Positions 23,920-36,250 of a stretch of 64,000 nucleotides of DNA are shown in pieces (position 1 is the stretch's first letter; each line of letters starts with the position of its first letter). The notes under the pieces are model-generated. The model ran no database searches. It was not told the origin of the DNA and saw only the letters and a list, made by a program, of their open reading frames with translations. Source of the stretch: Formicarius rufipectus (taxonomy: Eukaryota > Chordata > Aves > Passeriformes > Formicariidae). The stretch lies in contig VXAU01000691.1 of the NCBI GenBank assembly GCA_013399695.1, positions 496,001 to 560,000 on the forward strand. Direction: 5' to 3'. Position numbers and translations under genes: made by a program.

Positions 23920-25337
23920 CTGCTCCTCAGGTGGCCTGGGGTTGTGGTGAGGAGGGAAGGACAACCAGAGGAGCCACCCTGCAGTGATGCTTCCATCAGC
24001 TCACACCCGGGGGTGCTCTTGGCTGGCAGGGTCAAGTTTCCCACATTGCTGCTCTGGGATGGGCTGTAACCTTAAGAGAAATTCTCTTCGGTGCAGATGC
24101 TTCTTCAGCATGTTACATGGGACAGTGGCTTCTGATAGTGGGGTGATGGAGTGACCTCTGCAACTTTTTTCACTGATTGATTTTTCATTCCCACTGCTCC
24201 AGAATGTACCAATTGGTGTGTGATTATACAGTGCTGAAGAGCATTTCACTTTCAAAATTAATAAACTTGGACTTAGAAAAGAAGGGGAGGGGAAAAAAAG
24301 CTTAAAATGTTTCTGAAACAGACATTAATGATGGTATAAAGAAAATTGTTACTACTTTTTGGCTGCCATTAATTTAATGTGTATTGATTTCAGTGTATTT
24401 CTTTTCTATTGAGGTATCCCAAAAAGTTTTACTTAAGTCTTTTCCTTTTAAATCATGACAGAGACTTAACAATAGCACTAACTCTCCAAGTGTTGGAGAT
24501 GTATATTCTCAGGACTGGAAGTACAAAGTAAGATCCTTGATATGGTGAGTAGGGAAAGCAGAAGTTCTTATTACTTCATTTAACTGAGTTTCATAAAAGA
24601 ATATATCTTACCATAAAACAGAACTTGTCATCCTCAAACACTCAGGAAGACTTAACTTAACCATGCAGCTTTCAGGATGGTTTTTTCTGGGGGGGTTGTT
24701 TTGGTTTTGAGAGGGTTTACAGGTTTTTTTTGAGAAAAATGGATTTCTCCCCATTGCCACTGGACTTGGTTGAGCCAAGCCACTGCCTGACACTCAGTCA
24801 GTCCTCCTGCTACATTCCTTGCAAGTCTCATGTTTATTTATTTATTTGGTAAATTATCTGAAAGAAATTTCACAGGTTCAAGTCAATAAAAATGTTTTTG
24901 ATATGGAGGTAAATGGGTATTTAAATGTAGTTTTTAAAAGCTAAACTATCCTTCATGTCACTTAAATTGCCTAACTCAAAGGCAATTGGGGAATGAGAAA
25001 CGTGCCTTTCCTTCTGTTACCTTATTTCTGTATTCAGAAATGTTCAGTTTAACTTCAAGTTTTGTTCAGAACTTTATGTGTGAATGTGGAAGTTGCTATT
25101 AAAGTTCTGAATTCCCACTCCCGAGGAAGAATTATAGAGCACAATGAAGGATGTGTACTTAAATTATACCCTGAAATATTGAATGAGCCTGAGAGAGAAG
25201 TTAAATTTATTTTTTAATGCCATTTCTAAAAACGCACTCTGTTTATCATGAGTCATTTTCTGGTAAGCCCTAAAGTATGGATATTATACTTTAATATCAT
25301 TTTCCGTAACATTACATTTGCAATGGAGAAAGGCAGG

Positions 25338-25420
25338 AGGTCTGATTCATCATCTCATTCCCCTGCGCTCAGTTCTCTGACTTCAGCAGAGTAAATTGGA
25401 GTAAGATTAAGGACAATCCT
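25338..25420. repeat. Possible relic of an ancient amniote repeat
   Basis: The order TCTGATTCATCATCTCATTC (25341-25360), then CTCTGACTTCAGCAGAGTAA (25375-25394), then ATTGGAGTAAG follows the theme seen in old bird/turtle/crocodilian repeats (GTCTGATCCTCATCTCAG, CTGAAGTCA, GTAAATCAGGAGTAA). It is heavily decayed and the family is not named. Confidence 0.35.
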
Positions 25421-25837
25421 GTTTCTCTTCTTTTACTATTTTCCTGATTAGTTTTTTCTTTCTTCTTTTTTTTTTTTTTTCCCATTCCAGAATGTCTCAT
25501 GTTCTAATCTGAATGAAATCATCAACGAACCAGTTTAAAATATAGAGTTTTTTTAACCATGTGAAAGTGCCCCAAATAATCTGGATTCAATGGAAGCCAA
25601 CTGCAACTGAAGAGCTTCTGCTACAGCTTTAGAAAATATTTTTAAAGAAATGTGATCTGGTACTAGCCTAACTGTGACTCAAGGATCACTGAACACTTAG
25701 GTGAGTGAAAGAAAGCTCAAAGAGATATTAACACCAAGATAAAAGCATATTTACCCATTGTTGTCCAATTACTTTTTCAGACTGCTGGTCATGTTTCCCT
25801 TACTGGACAGTCATCTGACTTCTTTGGGTGTCTGTTC
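25421..25837. other. Anonymous DNA with a T14-class tract
   Basis: A T-rich tract at about 25459-25481 is followed by unique-looking DNA. No gene is recognised. Confidence 0.5.
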
Positions 25838-25885
25838 TTTGACATCAATGGGGTTCTCCAGATTCTGACTCTCAGTACTAAGCCT
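25838..25885. repeat. Possible second relic of the ancient amniote repeat
   Basis: GACATCAATGGGGTTCTCCA (25840-25859) followed by GATTCTGACTCTCAG resembles the 'GACTTCAATGGGGTTACTCCAG...' block of the old repeat discussed for 25.34 kb. It is less than 500 bp from that trace, so both could come from one long or two nested insertions. Confidence 0.33.
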
Positions 25886-28800
25886 ATTTTGGGTTATGAT
25901 TCCAGGGCCACCCTCCTTACAGATGAATTGCTGATATTCAGTGACCGCTGTCAGCACTACAGCCCATCCAAACACACCCATTTTCTGTGCTCTTTATGAT
26001 TCATTGCTTCAGCAACAGCTGAAGGCTGAAACGAAGTTTATATACTAAAGATCTGAAGTAACTATTTTAGACTACTCAGGAAGTGCAATGTTCTGAAGCA
26101 ATCAAACAGAGACCAACACACCAATTACTCTGCTATCTGCTCCTTCCTTTTTATCCCTCAACTCTGGGTGGAAAACCTATGTCCAGCTTTTTATTCTTGA
26201 AGCTTATTGAGATCAATGAGAGTCCTGGATCACTGCCAGATTTGTAGCTCCTCTTTTCTGTTGCTTGATTTCCAGAGTGGAATCCAAACCCAGTTCAGTT
26301 TCTGTCAATGCATGGAAAGATTACAAAATTCAGAGCAGCAATTTCTACATAGGGAACAGGGAGCTGCCTTATCCCAAGAATGTACTCCTAAATCTTGCGC
26401 TTGAGAACTTTAAAGAACAGTGGATTCAGTGTATTCTCCATTCCGAAGCTCTTCCTGTCAACCGAGTATGCTGAGTAGGATCATTCCCATTCTTTCCCCT
26501 TCAGAAAGGGATAGAAGATTCAGACATTCTCAAACAGGGGAAAAATACCTGAACCAAACCAAAACTCACAAGAGAAGTCTCAACAAGGATCCTATACTTT
26601 AGAATTATTTCTGTCCCCTGGCAAGAACAATTGTGCTCTGGCTCTGGCTGACTGCCCTTAATAAGTGGAGAGACTTCCAGTCCATCCCACAGTCACTTGT
26701 ATGAGCAGCAATACAGTAACATTGCAGGAAAGACATAAAGCTGTAGATGGTTATTGAATGTGGAGTTCATATGAAAGCTGGAGATCATAAATTACATATA
26801 AGCACCTCAGATTATCACAGCTCAGTCTTCAAAACATAATACAAACCCAAGTGTCATGACAATTCCTACTTTCCTATAACTTGGAACCCAAACGACTCTC
26901 TGAGTAAAGCATAAAGACTACAGGAAGTACAACTTGAATTCTTATCATAGAAGTCTCAGAATGAAAGCTTCTAAAACCAGCATTTTTTTCTCATTATCTA
27001 AAAAAATGAAATAAGCAAAAAGTAAAAACAGTTGCAGGAACACCAACCAAAACTCAAGAGTGTCCTCAGAAAAACAAAACATTCTTGGTATCCTTGGTCC
27101 AGGTGATGACTGAAGCAGCAATTCCCACAGTTCTCACCCACTTGCCTTTTTCAGCCAAGCAGTGAGAGTTGAGAGCAGGATGACAAGAGAAGGTCCTGGT
27201 GATACCCATGTATTTATTATATATGGTGCATTTGCACAGAGCACCACGATTTTCTGTGTGCTGCCTCAAGTGCAGCACTGAGAATGACCTGCTGCACTGA
27301 AAACTAACACTCTAAAGGTTATTTGGTGAGGACATCAAGAATAATGGTGGAAATATTTTCTATATTGGTATTTCAGAACGTTGGAGAAGTTGCTGCAGGC
27401 GCAACAGAAGCGCATGACCTTCGAGGTGTTTCAGTGTGGGTTGCTGGGTAACACGTTTGACTGCTGGTGTCATAGTTTTCTAAATTTAGAATCTTTTTTT
27501 GATGCTTGGTATTTTGGCCAAGTAGTTTTTGTTGAGCTTCTGGGACCATGTTTTTTGTATGAACTTTTTTCACTATAGACAGTGCTTTCCTTTATCAAAA
27601 AGTGCACATGAACATATTCAATCAACACTCTGAAGTTGTTCTGTGTATTGATGTACAGATCTTTCTTACAAAGTAATAGTGGAGACATTTAGTTATAGGC
27701 AATACATTTCATTAAGAAATTTAAAATTTAAGTCTTTAAGATTCAAGACTGACACTGATGTATATTCTTAGTGGTCAATCAAAACTTTTAAACCAGCCTT
27801 GATATTGGTACAGAAGTCTTACTGCTTGAGACTACCAATGGAAAACTCTCTTTTTCCTTTGGAGAACCTTCAAATATTTCAGTCTCTAACACTCAAATAT
27901 TCTGAATTCTCTATAAAAAAAGTGCTATACAATACTAGCTACCACCGTTTCTGTGTAAAGATCACAGATTTTCCACTTGCAGAATCTACTAAATTTCTTT
28001 TCAGGCATCCAAAGGCAGAAACTGCTTTTATTTTGAAAGACAACCTAATGGAGCCAAGCTGCTGTTCATGTTTGTCTCCTGGGAATGACTTGCTATTTAG
28101 AAGCAGAAATGGTTATTGTAGGACAGGAGCTGCAAAGCACTGCATGCCACGTGCATTTTTATCAGCTGGTCAGTCATCCTACATTGCATTTTTTCCCTTT
28201 TCTCTCATAATAGAAGATTAAGTAGTTAAAACTTTTTTATGGGAGCAGCTGAAGCCATAAATTGTGCCTGATTAATAGACTAGTAATAGAGGGAATATAT
28301 TAGAGAGGCAAAATTAATGCATCAAGGTCAAATGATGTGAATGAAGATGCAAGGAACAACTGGAATAGACAGAACATAAGGATTTCTTGATCTTATTTCT
28401 CCCCTTTGTCTGATCGATTAAGGATCCCTTTGTCTCATCTCCTTGGTGAAAGAGAAGGCTGCCGTTCGTGTGGTGGCTGTGATTATGCTGGCTCTTTTAG
28501 GAGCTGTGTTCAAGGCTCTTAAGTGACTCCTCTGCATTGCAGGCAGTTCTCTAGGAACCACTTGGAGAGGGAAGTGCTTTATGCTGAACAGTCACTCAAC
28601 AAGCAAAGCAAGCACTCACTGCATGCACGTGCACGATTATTCAAGCACTCAAATCAACTCGGTCTGAGGAGTCGATTGGGAAGGCAAATATCCATCCTAA
28701 GCATTGAATAAGATGAAGGTGTGACATGGCTGAGATCACCCAACACAGCAAATAGTCAGATCTTACCCCAACTACAGCCTGCTTAGAATTTTCTGAGGCT

Positions 28801-29597
28801 TGGTCATTACCCAGCAATGACTGTGACTTTACGAGAGGAGCAAAGTGCTGAATTAAAGGAATCTTAAGTACCTTAATTTTATTGCAATCTTTAAGTATTT
28901 TTTTTTAAATTTTATTACTGAATTCAGCCCAGTCATCAATCCTACAACAAAGCACGTGTGCCTACCATTTAAAAAGTGAACCAAAGAAAGAAGTAAATCA
29001 GTATGTTGTGCTTTACCATCAGAATTGTCCATAACAAAAAGCTTTTTAAATAAATACTGCGAGGCATCAGCAGAATTTCTAATTGCATGTTAAAGTTGGG
29101 TAAACTGGCTACCAGGTGTTCACAACCAGCTACACTCTTTTATTTTCTTTCTTTTTCTTTTTCCCATAATTTGTTTGGTCTTTCTTTTATTGGTATTTAT
29201 TGGTATTATTTTAGATCCCAAATTCTCTCTCTTTTTTTTTTTTTCTTAATTCCAAATTAAGCTTTTAAAGAAGATATTTCCATCTGGTATCCTTTCTGTA
29301 GCATGCTGTTTAAAGAAAATTTTTAAAAAATAAAGTAGGAAAACAGGACTAATAATATAGTTGGGAGGAGGGTGGTAGGAATATTTTTGCTGTTCTGCAG
29401 GAATAAGAGATGAAATTTCACTAGGAACGTCGGATTTTTCAAGCACCGTTCCCAGCTGTTTTAAAGCTTTCCACATATAATCTGAACTCTGTTGGGGAAA
29501 CGAAGCTTTCCTGGTAGACACACATTTTCACTTGATCCATGGTAATTTTCTAATATTAACTTTGCATGTAGCTAATTACAATAGTAGCCAAAAGTGG
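25886..29597. other. Anonymous DNA, no gene recognised
   Basis: The plus-strand open frame at 27799-28221 (140 codons) is the longest here. It has no domain, signal peptide or codon pattern that suggests a gene. The stretch 28420-28720 is somewhat richer in GC. No CR1, LTR or SINE is recognised. Confidence 0.5.
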
Positions 29598-29720
29598 GGG
29601 TCTGATTCACCAGTAATTAGGTAAGATTTGTAATTTTTGGTGGTGCATTGCAGGACCTGAAAACTGAATTTCTTTCTTCTCATTTCAGTTAATGTTAAAT
29701 CAGACTCCAATTGAAAATTT
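29598..29720. repeat. Possible relic of the ancient amniote repeat
   Basis: GGTCTGATTCACCAGTAATT (29599-29618) and, about 80 bp later, TTAAATCAGACTCCAATTGA (29695-29714) repeat the TCTGATTCACC / AAATCAG-ACTCCA theme. Between them lies unique sequence. Low confidence; the evidence is motif order only. Confidence 0.3.
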
Positions 29721-31949
29721 GCCTTTTATTTTAGGGAAAACTTCCACATATCACCTGGAGGTCAGCAAATACTGAAACTCTTTACCCAGGCTTCATTGAG
29801 TCAACATGTGCTCACTAGTTGCTATTTAAGCTCATCCTGCTGTGCTGATGAATTAACAAACCATAGGATTTACGGGTATCCTAATTTTCTTCCCTTAGAA
29901 ATGTAATTTCCTGCCAATGAATGTGTGCTGATACACCCACTGGTTTTTGGGTTTTTTTTCCAAAGGTGGGGATAGCAACCAAACTGCTCTTTATGTATTA
30001 ATTCCTCACCATGTTTTTCATCAGTCAGGATTTGCATCTAGTACTTCATTGCTTTCAAATATACAGTTTTCACAGAAAATACCTGTCCACTGACAAAGGG
30101 AACAAATTAATATTTCTGGTATTCTTGCAGTCCTAGAATCTCACTTACTTGAGTGCAGACAACATGACTGTGTATGGCACATCCACCACTGAACAATATA
30201 AGAACAGTCATGTTTTTTCTCCCCATCAACTTTAAAAAGTGAAATAAGTATAACAAAGAAAAACTTTACTAAAGCAGTTAAAATGTCCTTAAGTGATTTT
30301 AAACATGTGTTTTATTTTCTTTTCTTCCTACAAAGTAATTTGTGTTTGTTGTTGGAGTAAAAAATGAGATATTAAACATGAGTTCATTTTAAATGCATTT
30401 GTAAGTGGGTGTGGAAGAGTCTCAAGTGTCTGGCTTTCAATTCTGATTTACAATTTTAGATGATTATGGATAACCTCCCTTTCAAACCTGTACGTCCACT
30501 GCCTTTAAATAGCATTTTTCTTTCAGAACCACCCCATTAAAATTATTGATGCAATTTTCTCTGTATCTGTGTTCAGCAAAGCAGAGTTTGGATAAACGGC
30601 AATGAGATTAATGCTAGGACTTGATTCTTGCAGCATTTAGTATGCAGAGCACTGGGTTTAGCCCAGAACTTGGGGAAGGAAACTTGAGGGACTTCAACAC
30701 CTCCACAGGTCCTACAACTGCTAAAGGATGCTTGGCATTCTGTAAGTCACAGTGTAAACACGATCCTCCAGGCAATGTTCTTTAACAGGTGCTGAACATC
30801 TGCACCTTTTAGGAAGTTCTTTAAAGCTGTGGATGCTCAGAGACAGCTTTCAAATGAAGCTGTTAATCTCTCATTTTACACCTAGTTTCTCCCAGGCTTG
30901 GAGGTCCCCTGCTTGAGAGGAGTGTTAGAAAAGCAACAGGAGAGACATGACGATCATGAAAAGTTGTCACTGTTCAAATTAGGAGTCTTAAGCGTAAGTA
31001 ACTTATATGAGAAACGAGGGACTGAACACTGACAGTTTAATCACCTGCTGGCATCTTTGTTTGGATATTTGGGTTTTTTTAGTAAAGCTTTTTAGGGAAT
31101 TAGCCAGAGAGGTTCATAGTTAAAATATCTCAAAAATAATTTTTTGACAAAATGTCCCCGGGCTCCGATGAAGCATCAGCCAGCAAGACTCTTACACCTC
31201 AAACTGATGTTATTCTGGTTATATTTCCAGCAGCTTTGTGTATAGTCTATTTTATACATTTTCATTTTGAATGTCCATTGTCATGAGGATTGGTTTCCTC
31301 ACTCAGTTTTCTCAGAGTTCTTCCCTGACAAGAACATTCAAGGAGAAGAGTGAAAATTTTTGTTAGAAATAATTATGCTGCTCTTTAAAATAATACTTTT
31401 TTTTAAATAGTCTAGAGATGAAAAATGAAATATGTTCTTTATTTTATCAGAATACATTCACCTGTTGAATAGGAAATAGAATGTAGCAAGGTGCTATATT
31501 CAGCTCACAAAGCCTACTCATCAATATCTCTACTAGCAGCATAATCTGAAAAGTAATTTCCTTATTGGCACATTTAGCACTCCCAATTTTATGCATCTCC
31601 ATGTCAAGGCTGATTGGAATCAAAGCAGTCAAACAGGCAAATTTACTAATTCTAACAAGCAGCATCCTCTGGTTGCTCACTTATCAGAACAGTGCCCTCA
31701 CTGAGCCCACTGCAAGGTGGATCAATGCAATTATCATCCCCTGACATATGGCAAGGAGCTATGAGTATTTTCACATGAGCTAAATTGAATGGGACACAAA
31801 TCATTGACTTCTGTCAAGGCAACCAGAGACAGCACCTGAAATACAGCAAATTTCGGAGGGGGCTGACAGGCAGTGAGTGAGGAAAACAGAACTGTGTGTT
31901 GTTGATACTGTTCTGAACTAAAGTCACTCAACCCCAGTGCAGCAGCTCA
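29721..31949. other. Anonymous DNA, no gene recognised
   Basis: No exon or mobile element is recognised. The section 31447-31760 has no simple repeats and reads like complex unique sequence, but I cannot judge its conservation. Confidence 0.5.
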
Positions 31950-32360
31950 ATATTTGCTCTGTCGCCTGGCCAAAGTGCAGTGCAGTGTGAGGAGCTTCCT
32001 GCATGTCTGCCTTATTTATGCAAGTGTTTGCTTACTCATTTGCAGAGTCTCTCCAGAGCATAAATGCCCTTATTCCTTTGAACAAGTTTGGTAAAATGTA
32101 ATCAGGAGTGCTGTAACTGCTGCTGGCAATCCATATGGAAAAATAGCAGGGATTTCAATAGTCAAAATGCTTTCCATACTCCTGCCAGCCTCAGCAATGA
32201 AAATAATAGTTTAAAAAGATGGGAAATGCCACTTTCACTTTTATTTCCTTTTTAATCCAAACATGGAATGTCATTTTATGAACAAATTAATAGCGACTTA
32301 ATTTAACTTGAATACTGGAAATTTATTACAGCTCATTAAGTGCATATTTGTAGATGAAAA
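31950..32360. promoter_or_regulatory. Candidate conserved noncoding block (weak)
   Basis: Complex, repeat-free sequence with developmental-enhancer-like words: TTATTTATGCAAGTGTTTGC (FOX/POU-like), CCTTTGAACAAG (TCF/LEF-like) at about 32075 and several ATTAAT/TAATTTA homeodomain cores near 32287-32305. There is no direct evidence of conservation. It could equally be ordinary unique DNA. Confidence 0.25.
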
Positions 32361-33766
32361 GGAAGTGTGGTTCAATGTGTTTAGTTCAGCCTATTTGGTA
32401 CATAAAGAGATAGTTGCACCATCTAAATTCAAGAGCTTGTGGTGCCTAAACCAGAAACTAATCTCCTTAAGCCTCCAATGAAATTCATGACAAGATTTCT
32501 CCAGAGGGCAATTCAGAGTAAGAATTTAACTTAGGTGCTTTGCAATGGACTCTTCCAGAGTACACCCACCTTCTACTTTCAGGTATATAGTGTGTGACCA
32601 GCCTTCTAACTTAGGCACTTTAGTCAAGGGAATGAAAGAGCAGGTGAGTATCTCCTACAGCTCCACGGAGACTTGGTATGGAACAAACATTTTCTTGCTA
32701 AATAGTGATTTCTTTGTAAAACACATTTTTTCCTGTCTTGAAAGAGTTCAGGGATATGGGTAATATTAAAAAAGATACATGTAATTCCACAGCTGGGTTG
32801 AGTGGAGGGAAGTGCAATTTCCTTGTGAGTGGTGGTTATGTTTTTTCTAATTGGAATATCTTAATGTTATTTCGTGTTCACTGTACTTTTAGAAAATATG
32901 CATTGAATAGGCAATGACTATGCAAAGGCTAAATATTTGCAAGAAAGAAATGCAACAATGGTAAATGGAGCTGTATTTTTACGTTTCATTAAATGTGTCT
33001 GTCACCCCATTTTAGCAAGTATTTGAAATAGTTTTGTGAGATGCCTTGAGTGTTATAGATTTGTCCAGATGCACAGTTACTGAATTTCATATGATGTGTT
33101 ATTTAATTTTTCTTAGACTTCACCTCAATAGATAGTTTAATATAATCCTGCAACCCTTTTGGTTTGACCAATATGTGTTAATGTAAACTCTCAGATGTTT
33201 TGAGGCAGACACTGAAATAGGGCAGTTGGCATATGCAGAGCATACAGTGAAAGGCATTCCTGCCTGACCGGTGGCTCAAGTAAGTCTGACCCAGGTTTTG
33301 AGCAGCTGGAATCAGTATACTGGGAAGGATAGAAACTGACTAAAGATCAGAGGATCATTTCTTCACTTTTAGCCCTGGATGCTTTCTGCCAGTCCAGTTT
33401 TTCAGGAAAAAATGGAAAACAGCAACAAAAAGCAGCTGCTTAAGGATGCACATTAGTACTTTTTGAGTTTTTTCCCTTTTGCTTCCCTTGTGGTTGTCAA
33501 AGCCACCTTATTCCTTCAATTACCCCAGGCCTGGGCACTCTCTTTCCACAGACCATTTCCTTCTAAATGCCTTTTGGCTTTCACTCAAGTCTCCATCCAT
33601 CACAGCCTCTTTCTGAAGAGCTTTAAAGAGAGCAGCTCTGTTGAAAAGTCTGGAGAAACAAGACAGCTTTTAGGCCTTTCATATATTGACTGGTCAAGCA
33701 AAGAGTGGAGAAAGATGAAGCAAAATATGGGGGGGAAAAAAAAAAAGAAAAGGGAAAGGAAAATTA
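32361..33766. other. Anonymous DNA, no gene recognised
   Basis: No gene is recognised. It ends in a G7A11 purine tract (about 33729-33746) just before a CR1 fragment. Confidence 0.5.
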
Positions 33767-33840
33767 TGTCCCTGTCATAGCAGGAGAGTTGGAACTAGAT
33801 GATCTCTAAGGCCCCTTGCAACTTGAACCATTCTCTGACC
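33767..33840 (+). mobile_element. CR1 LINE 3' end, 74-bp fragment
   Basis: TGTCCCTGTCATAGCAGGAG, then AGTTGGAACTAGATGATCTC, then TAAGGCCCCTTGCAACTTGA and CCATTCTCTGACC: the last ~75 bp of a CR1 in plus orientation, with scattered substitutions. The insertion is extremely 5' truncated. It follows a purine tract directly. Confidence 0.9.
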
Positions 33841-34136
33841 CTACAAAAGTACAATGGGAGTACAATGAGTTCATATTCAGTGGAAAATGACAAATACTCA
33901 ACATCTCTTCTAATCCAGTCTGTGCTTCTGCTGAGAGCAAAAAGATGGCTCAAACCCATTTTTTCTTCCCTTTTTTCATTTGTTTCAGAAGCCATTATGG
34001 CCTAGAAAAGAGAGAGCCTCAAAGCATGGAGCCTCTAAGTTCAGGTCTATCTAACCTGTGATACCATCCCTTCATCCTTGTGTTAAAGGTTAAAAATATT
34101 ATTATTCAGAATATTTCTCTGATTTCTAAATCTATA

Positions 34137-34138
<2 letters not shown>

Positions 34139-34168
<30 letters not shown>
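34139..34168. repeat. (CA)15 microsatellite
   Basis: Fifteen uninterrupted CA dinucleotides followed by AAACCCC. This length class is usually polymorphic, so it could serve as a marker. Alternating purine-pyrimidine sequence of this kind can adopt Z-DNA. Confidence 0.97.
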
Positions 34169-34171
<3 letters not shown>

Positions 34172-34493
34172 CCCCAAGCAAACCCCTTACAGAAATATTA
34201 GATCAAAGTTATAACATTTTTCATTGCTCAGCATGGAAGAGCCTTTCCAGAGTTTAAGCTGCTTTGCATAATTTTACCTGTAAAAGGAAGGGTTAAAATG
34301 AGTTTGGATATTGCACAGCAGTCACTGGAGCACAATTAACTCTCATCCAGCTAATCTTTGAAGAGCAGATTCTTCTTGCCTTCTTATGTATAAGAAGTTG
34401 TTACCTAAGCATGACTATATGATTAATTTATTTCAATATATCGTATTTAAGTGGCTTCTAAAGTAGCAAGGCAACTAAAATATTGAGTAGCAT

Positions 34494-34514
34494 AATATTC
34501 AATATTCAATATTC
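34494..34514. repeat. AATATTC tandem repeat, three copies
   Basis: The heptamer AATATTC is repeated three times without interruption. Each unit contains the palindrome AATATT. Confidence 0.9.
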
Positions 34515-36020
34515 ATATGTTGTATCAGATAATTATTATTATTAAGAGACTCTGTGTTCAAATTCAAATGCTTCCAAAAGTGACTTTAATAAAGCTTACA
34601 CACCATTAAGTATTAGAAGAACATAAAATGTATTCAGAGAAAACCCAAACAAGAATTAGAAATGATTGATACTCTGATTTATAAAGAACTGAATTGCAGA
34701 GTACTTAAACAGGATGGGAATCCCACACTGGGTATTCCATATAATGACTTCCTTACAGTACCTTTTCTACTCTTTTCCCAAGAGAAATAAATTTCAGGGC
34801 TTGTGAAAAGATTCTCTTTTAAACTGAGTAAAGGAGGAGAGAGGTGTGTGCAAACTCAATATTGTCATATACAATTTATCTTCCTTTATTTTGGTTGATC
34901 ATTATGGATGAAGATGTCTTTATTTCTGGTACAAAGTTTTGCTGTTAAATATCAACCAAACCATGATGCCTGCATTAAAGACATTCCACTCTATTTATAT
35001 ATTACATACTGTTTGGGGTTTTTTTCAGTTCCATGGAGGAGCTGGTCAGTACCATGCAGAACATGTAAAACCTGGTTAGTAAGTTGCTTGTAATTTTACT
35101 TATTTAAACCTTGGATTTATGGAAAGATTAATGCACCATAAAGCTCATGGTAAGGCTCATGCAGCAAAACAGTGAAGGTTAAATTCTGCCCTTAATTTTG
35201 TTTTGTATCCTCCCCAAAGCCATTCATGTCTTAAATGGCAGAAAGTTGCTAAGACTTTAAGTACCTGACTTCAGAGCTGTGTAGAGGTGTTGTGAGGACA
35301 GTAGGAGGAAAAACAATTGGTCCAGGGAGCATTCAGATAAAACCAAGTCTTATCACTTCTGTGGTACAGAGAAAAACAATTTAGCAATTGTGGAGCTTCT
35401 CTTCCCTCAAGGATCTTGGCTGCTGACTCCAGTCCTGCTGCTGTTCTGCTGCCCATTTATTCTCTCCAGCACCTCTTAAAGACGGGTGAACGTGGACCAG
35501 GAAGCAGCACGTGCCGAGAACATGAACCTGTGCTAGAAATTGGAGCTGAAAAAGAAGTGAGGAAAGGCAGTTCAGGAACTCAGAGTACTGGAATGCTCTT
35601 GCAGCCTTCCCTTCCACTCATACATAGCTACATCTCACACAGATGGGAAGAGAAAGCAGATTAATGTACAGATCCTCTCCTAGTGATTTTTCTTTTTAAG
35701 AGGCTGGTTCACCACGGGCAAAATGTCCTTTTTTTTTCTCCCCTAGTATTCTTATCTTTAGTCTTATTTATTTTTGCAGCATACCGGCTTGTCACTTATA
35801 TGAGAAGCATTTATTTTTTTTCCATAAAATCACTCTTTCCAGTCTGTTTAATCTCTGTTACTTTATTAAGTAAGCTATTTTTAAGGAATTACATTAAAAA
35901 CCAAAGTCAAGAATTATTTTGCAGACCCATACTTAAGCAAGTAGCTACAGCAGGATTAAGCAAATCCAGGGGTACTACAAAGCAAGTCCTGCAGCTATGA
36001 AACCATGTGTGGTATCACAT
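34515..36020. other. Anonymous AT-rich DNA, no gene recognised
   Basis: No gene is recognised. The words GGTTAAATTCTGCCCTTAAT (35178-35197) resemble another block of the old amniote repeat but are too short to call. Confidence 0.5.
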
Positions 36021-36250
36021 CATTTCACCCGTGTGGCAGAGCCTGAGTCAGCCCCCAAAGCCGGCCCTGGGAGCAAACTTGTCTTGATTTAGTGCCTGCC
36101 AAGGCACCGAGGGCTGCATTATCTTAATCAACAAAAGCAGCAGTAATCCTGATTTCTGAAAGCAGCTGGGATGTTTGCTGCAATAGATATGAAGATGCAT
36201 AATACTGACTATATTGTAAATGACAGAGATTGGAAATAATTAAATTTAAC
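36021..36250. promoter_or_regulatory. Candidate regulatory block with an AP-1/MARE-like site (weak)
   Basis: Complex sequence containing TGAGTCA (AP-1 consensus, 36044-36050, extended to TGAGTCAGC as in Maf sites) in a locally GC-rich stretch, followed by ACAAAAG and TAATCC words. It has the look of a conserved noncoding element, but nothing here proves conservation. Confidence 0.25.

Larger units (their letters stand above)
23012..25337. other. Anonymous DNA with two strong hairpins
   Basis: Mixed composition, slightly GC-richer from 23170 to 24070. No exon or named element is recognised. Two notable inverted repeats lie at 23375-23408 and 23897-23919. A (TTTA)-type short run lies near 24833. 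Confidence 0.5.

Noticed and set aside
27799..28221. 140-codon plus-strand frame
   Set aside because: No recognisable family, AT-driven codon content and no promoter or splice signals that fit.
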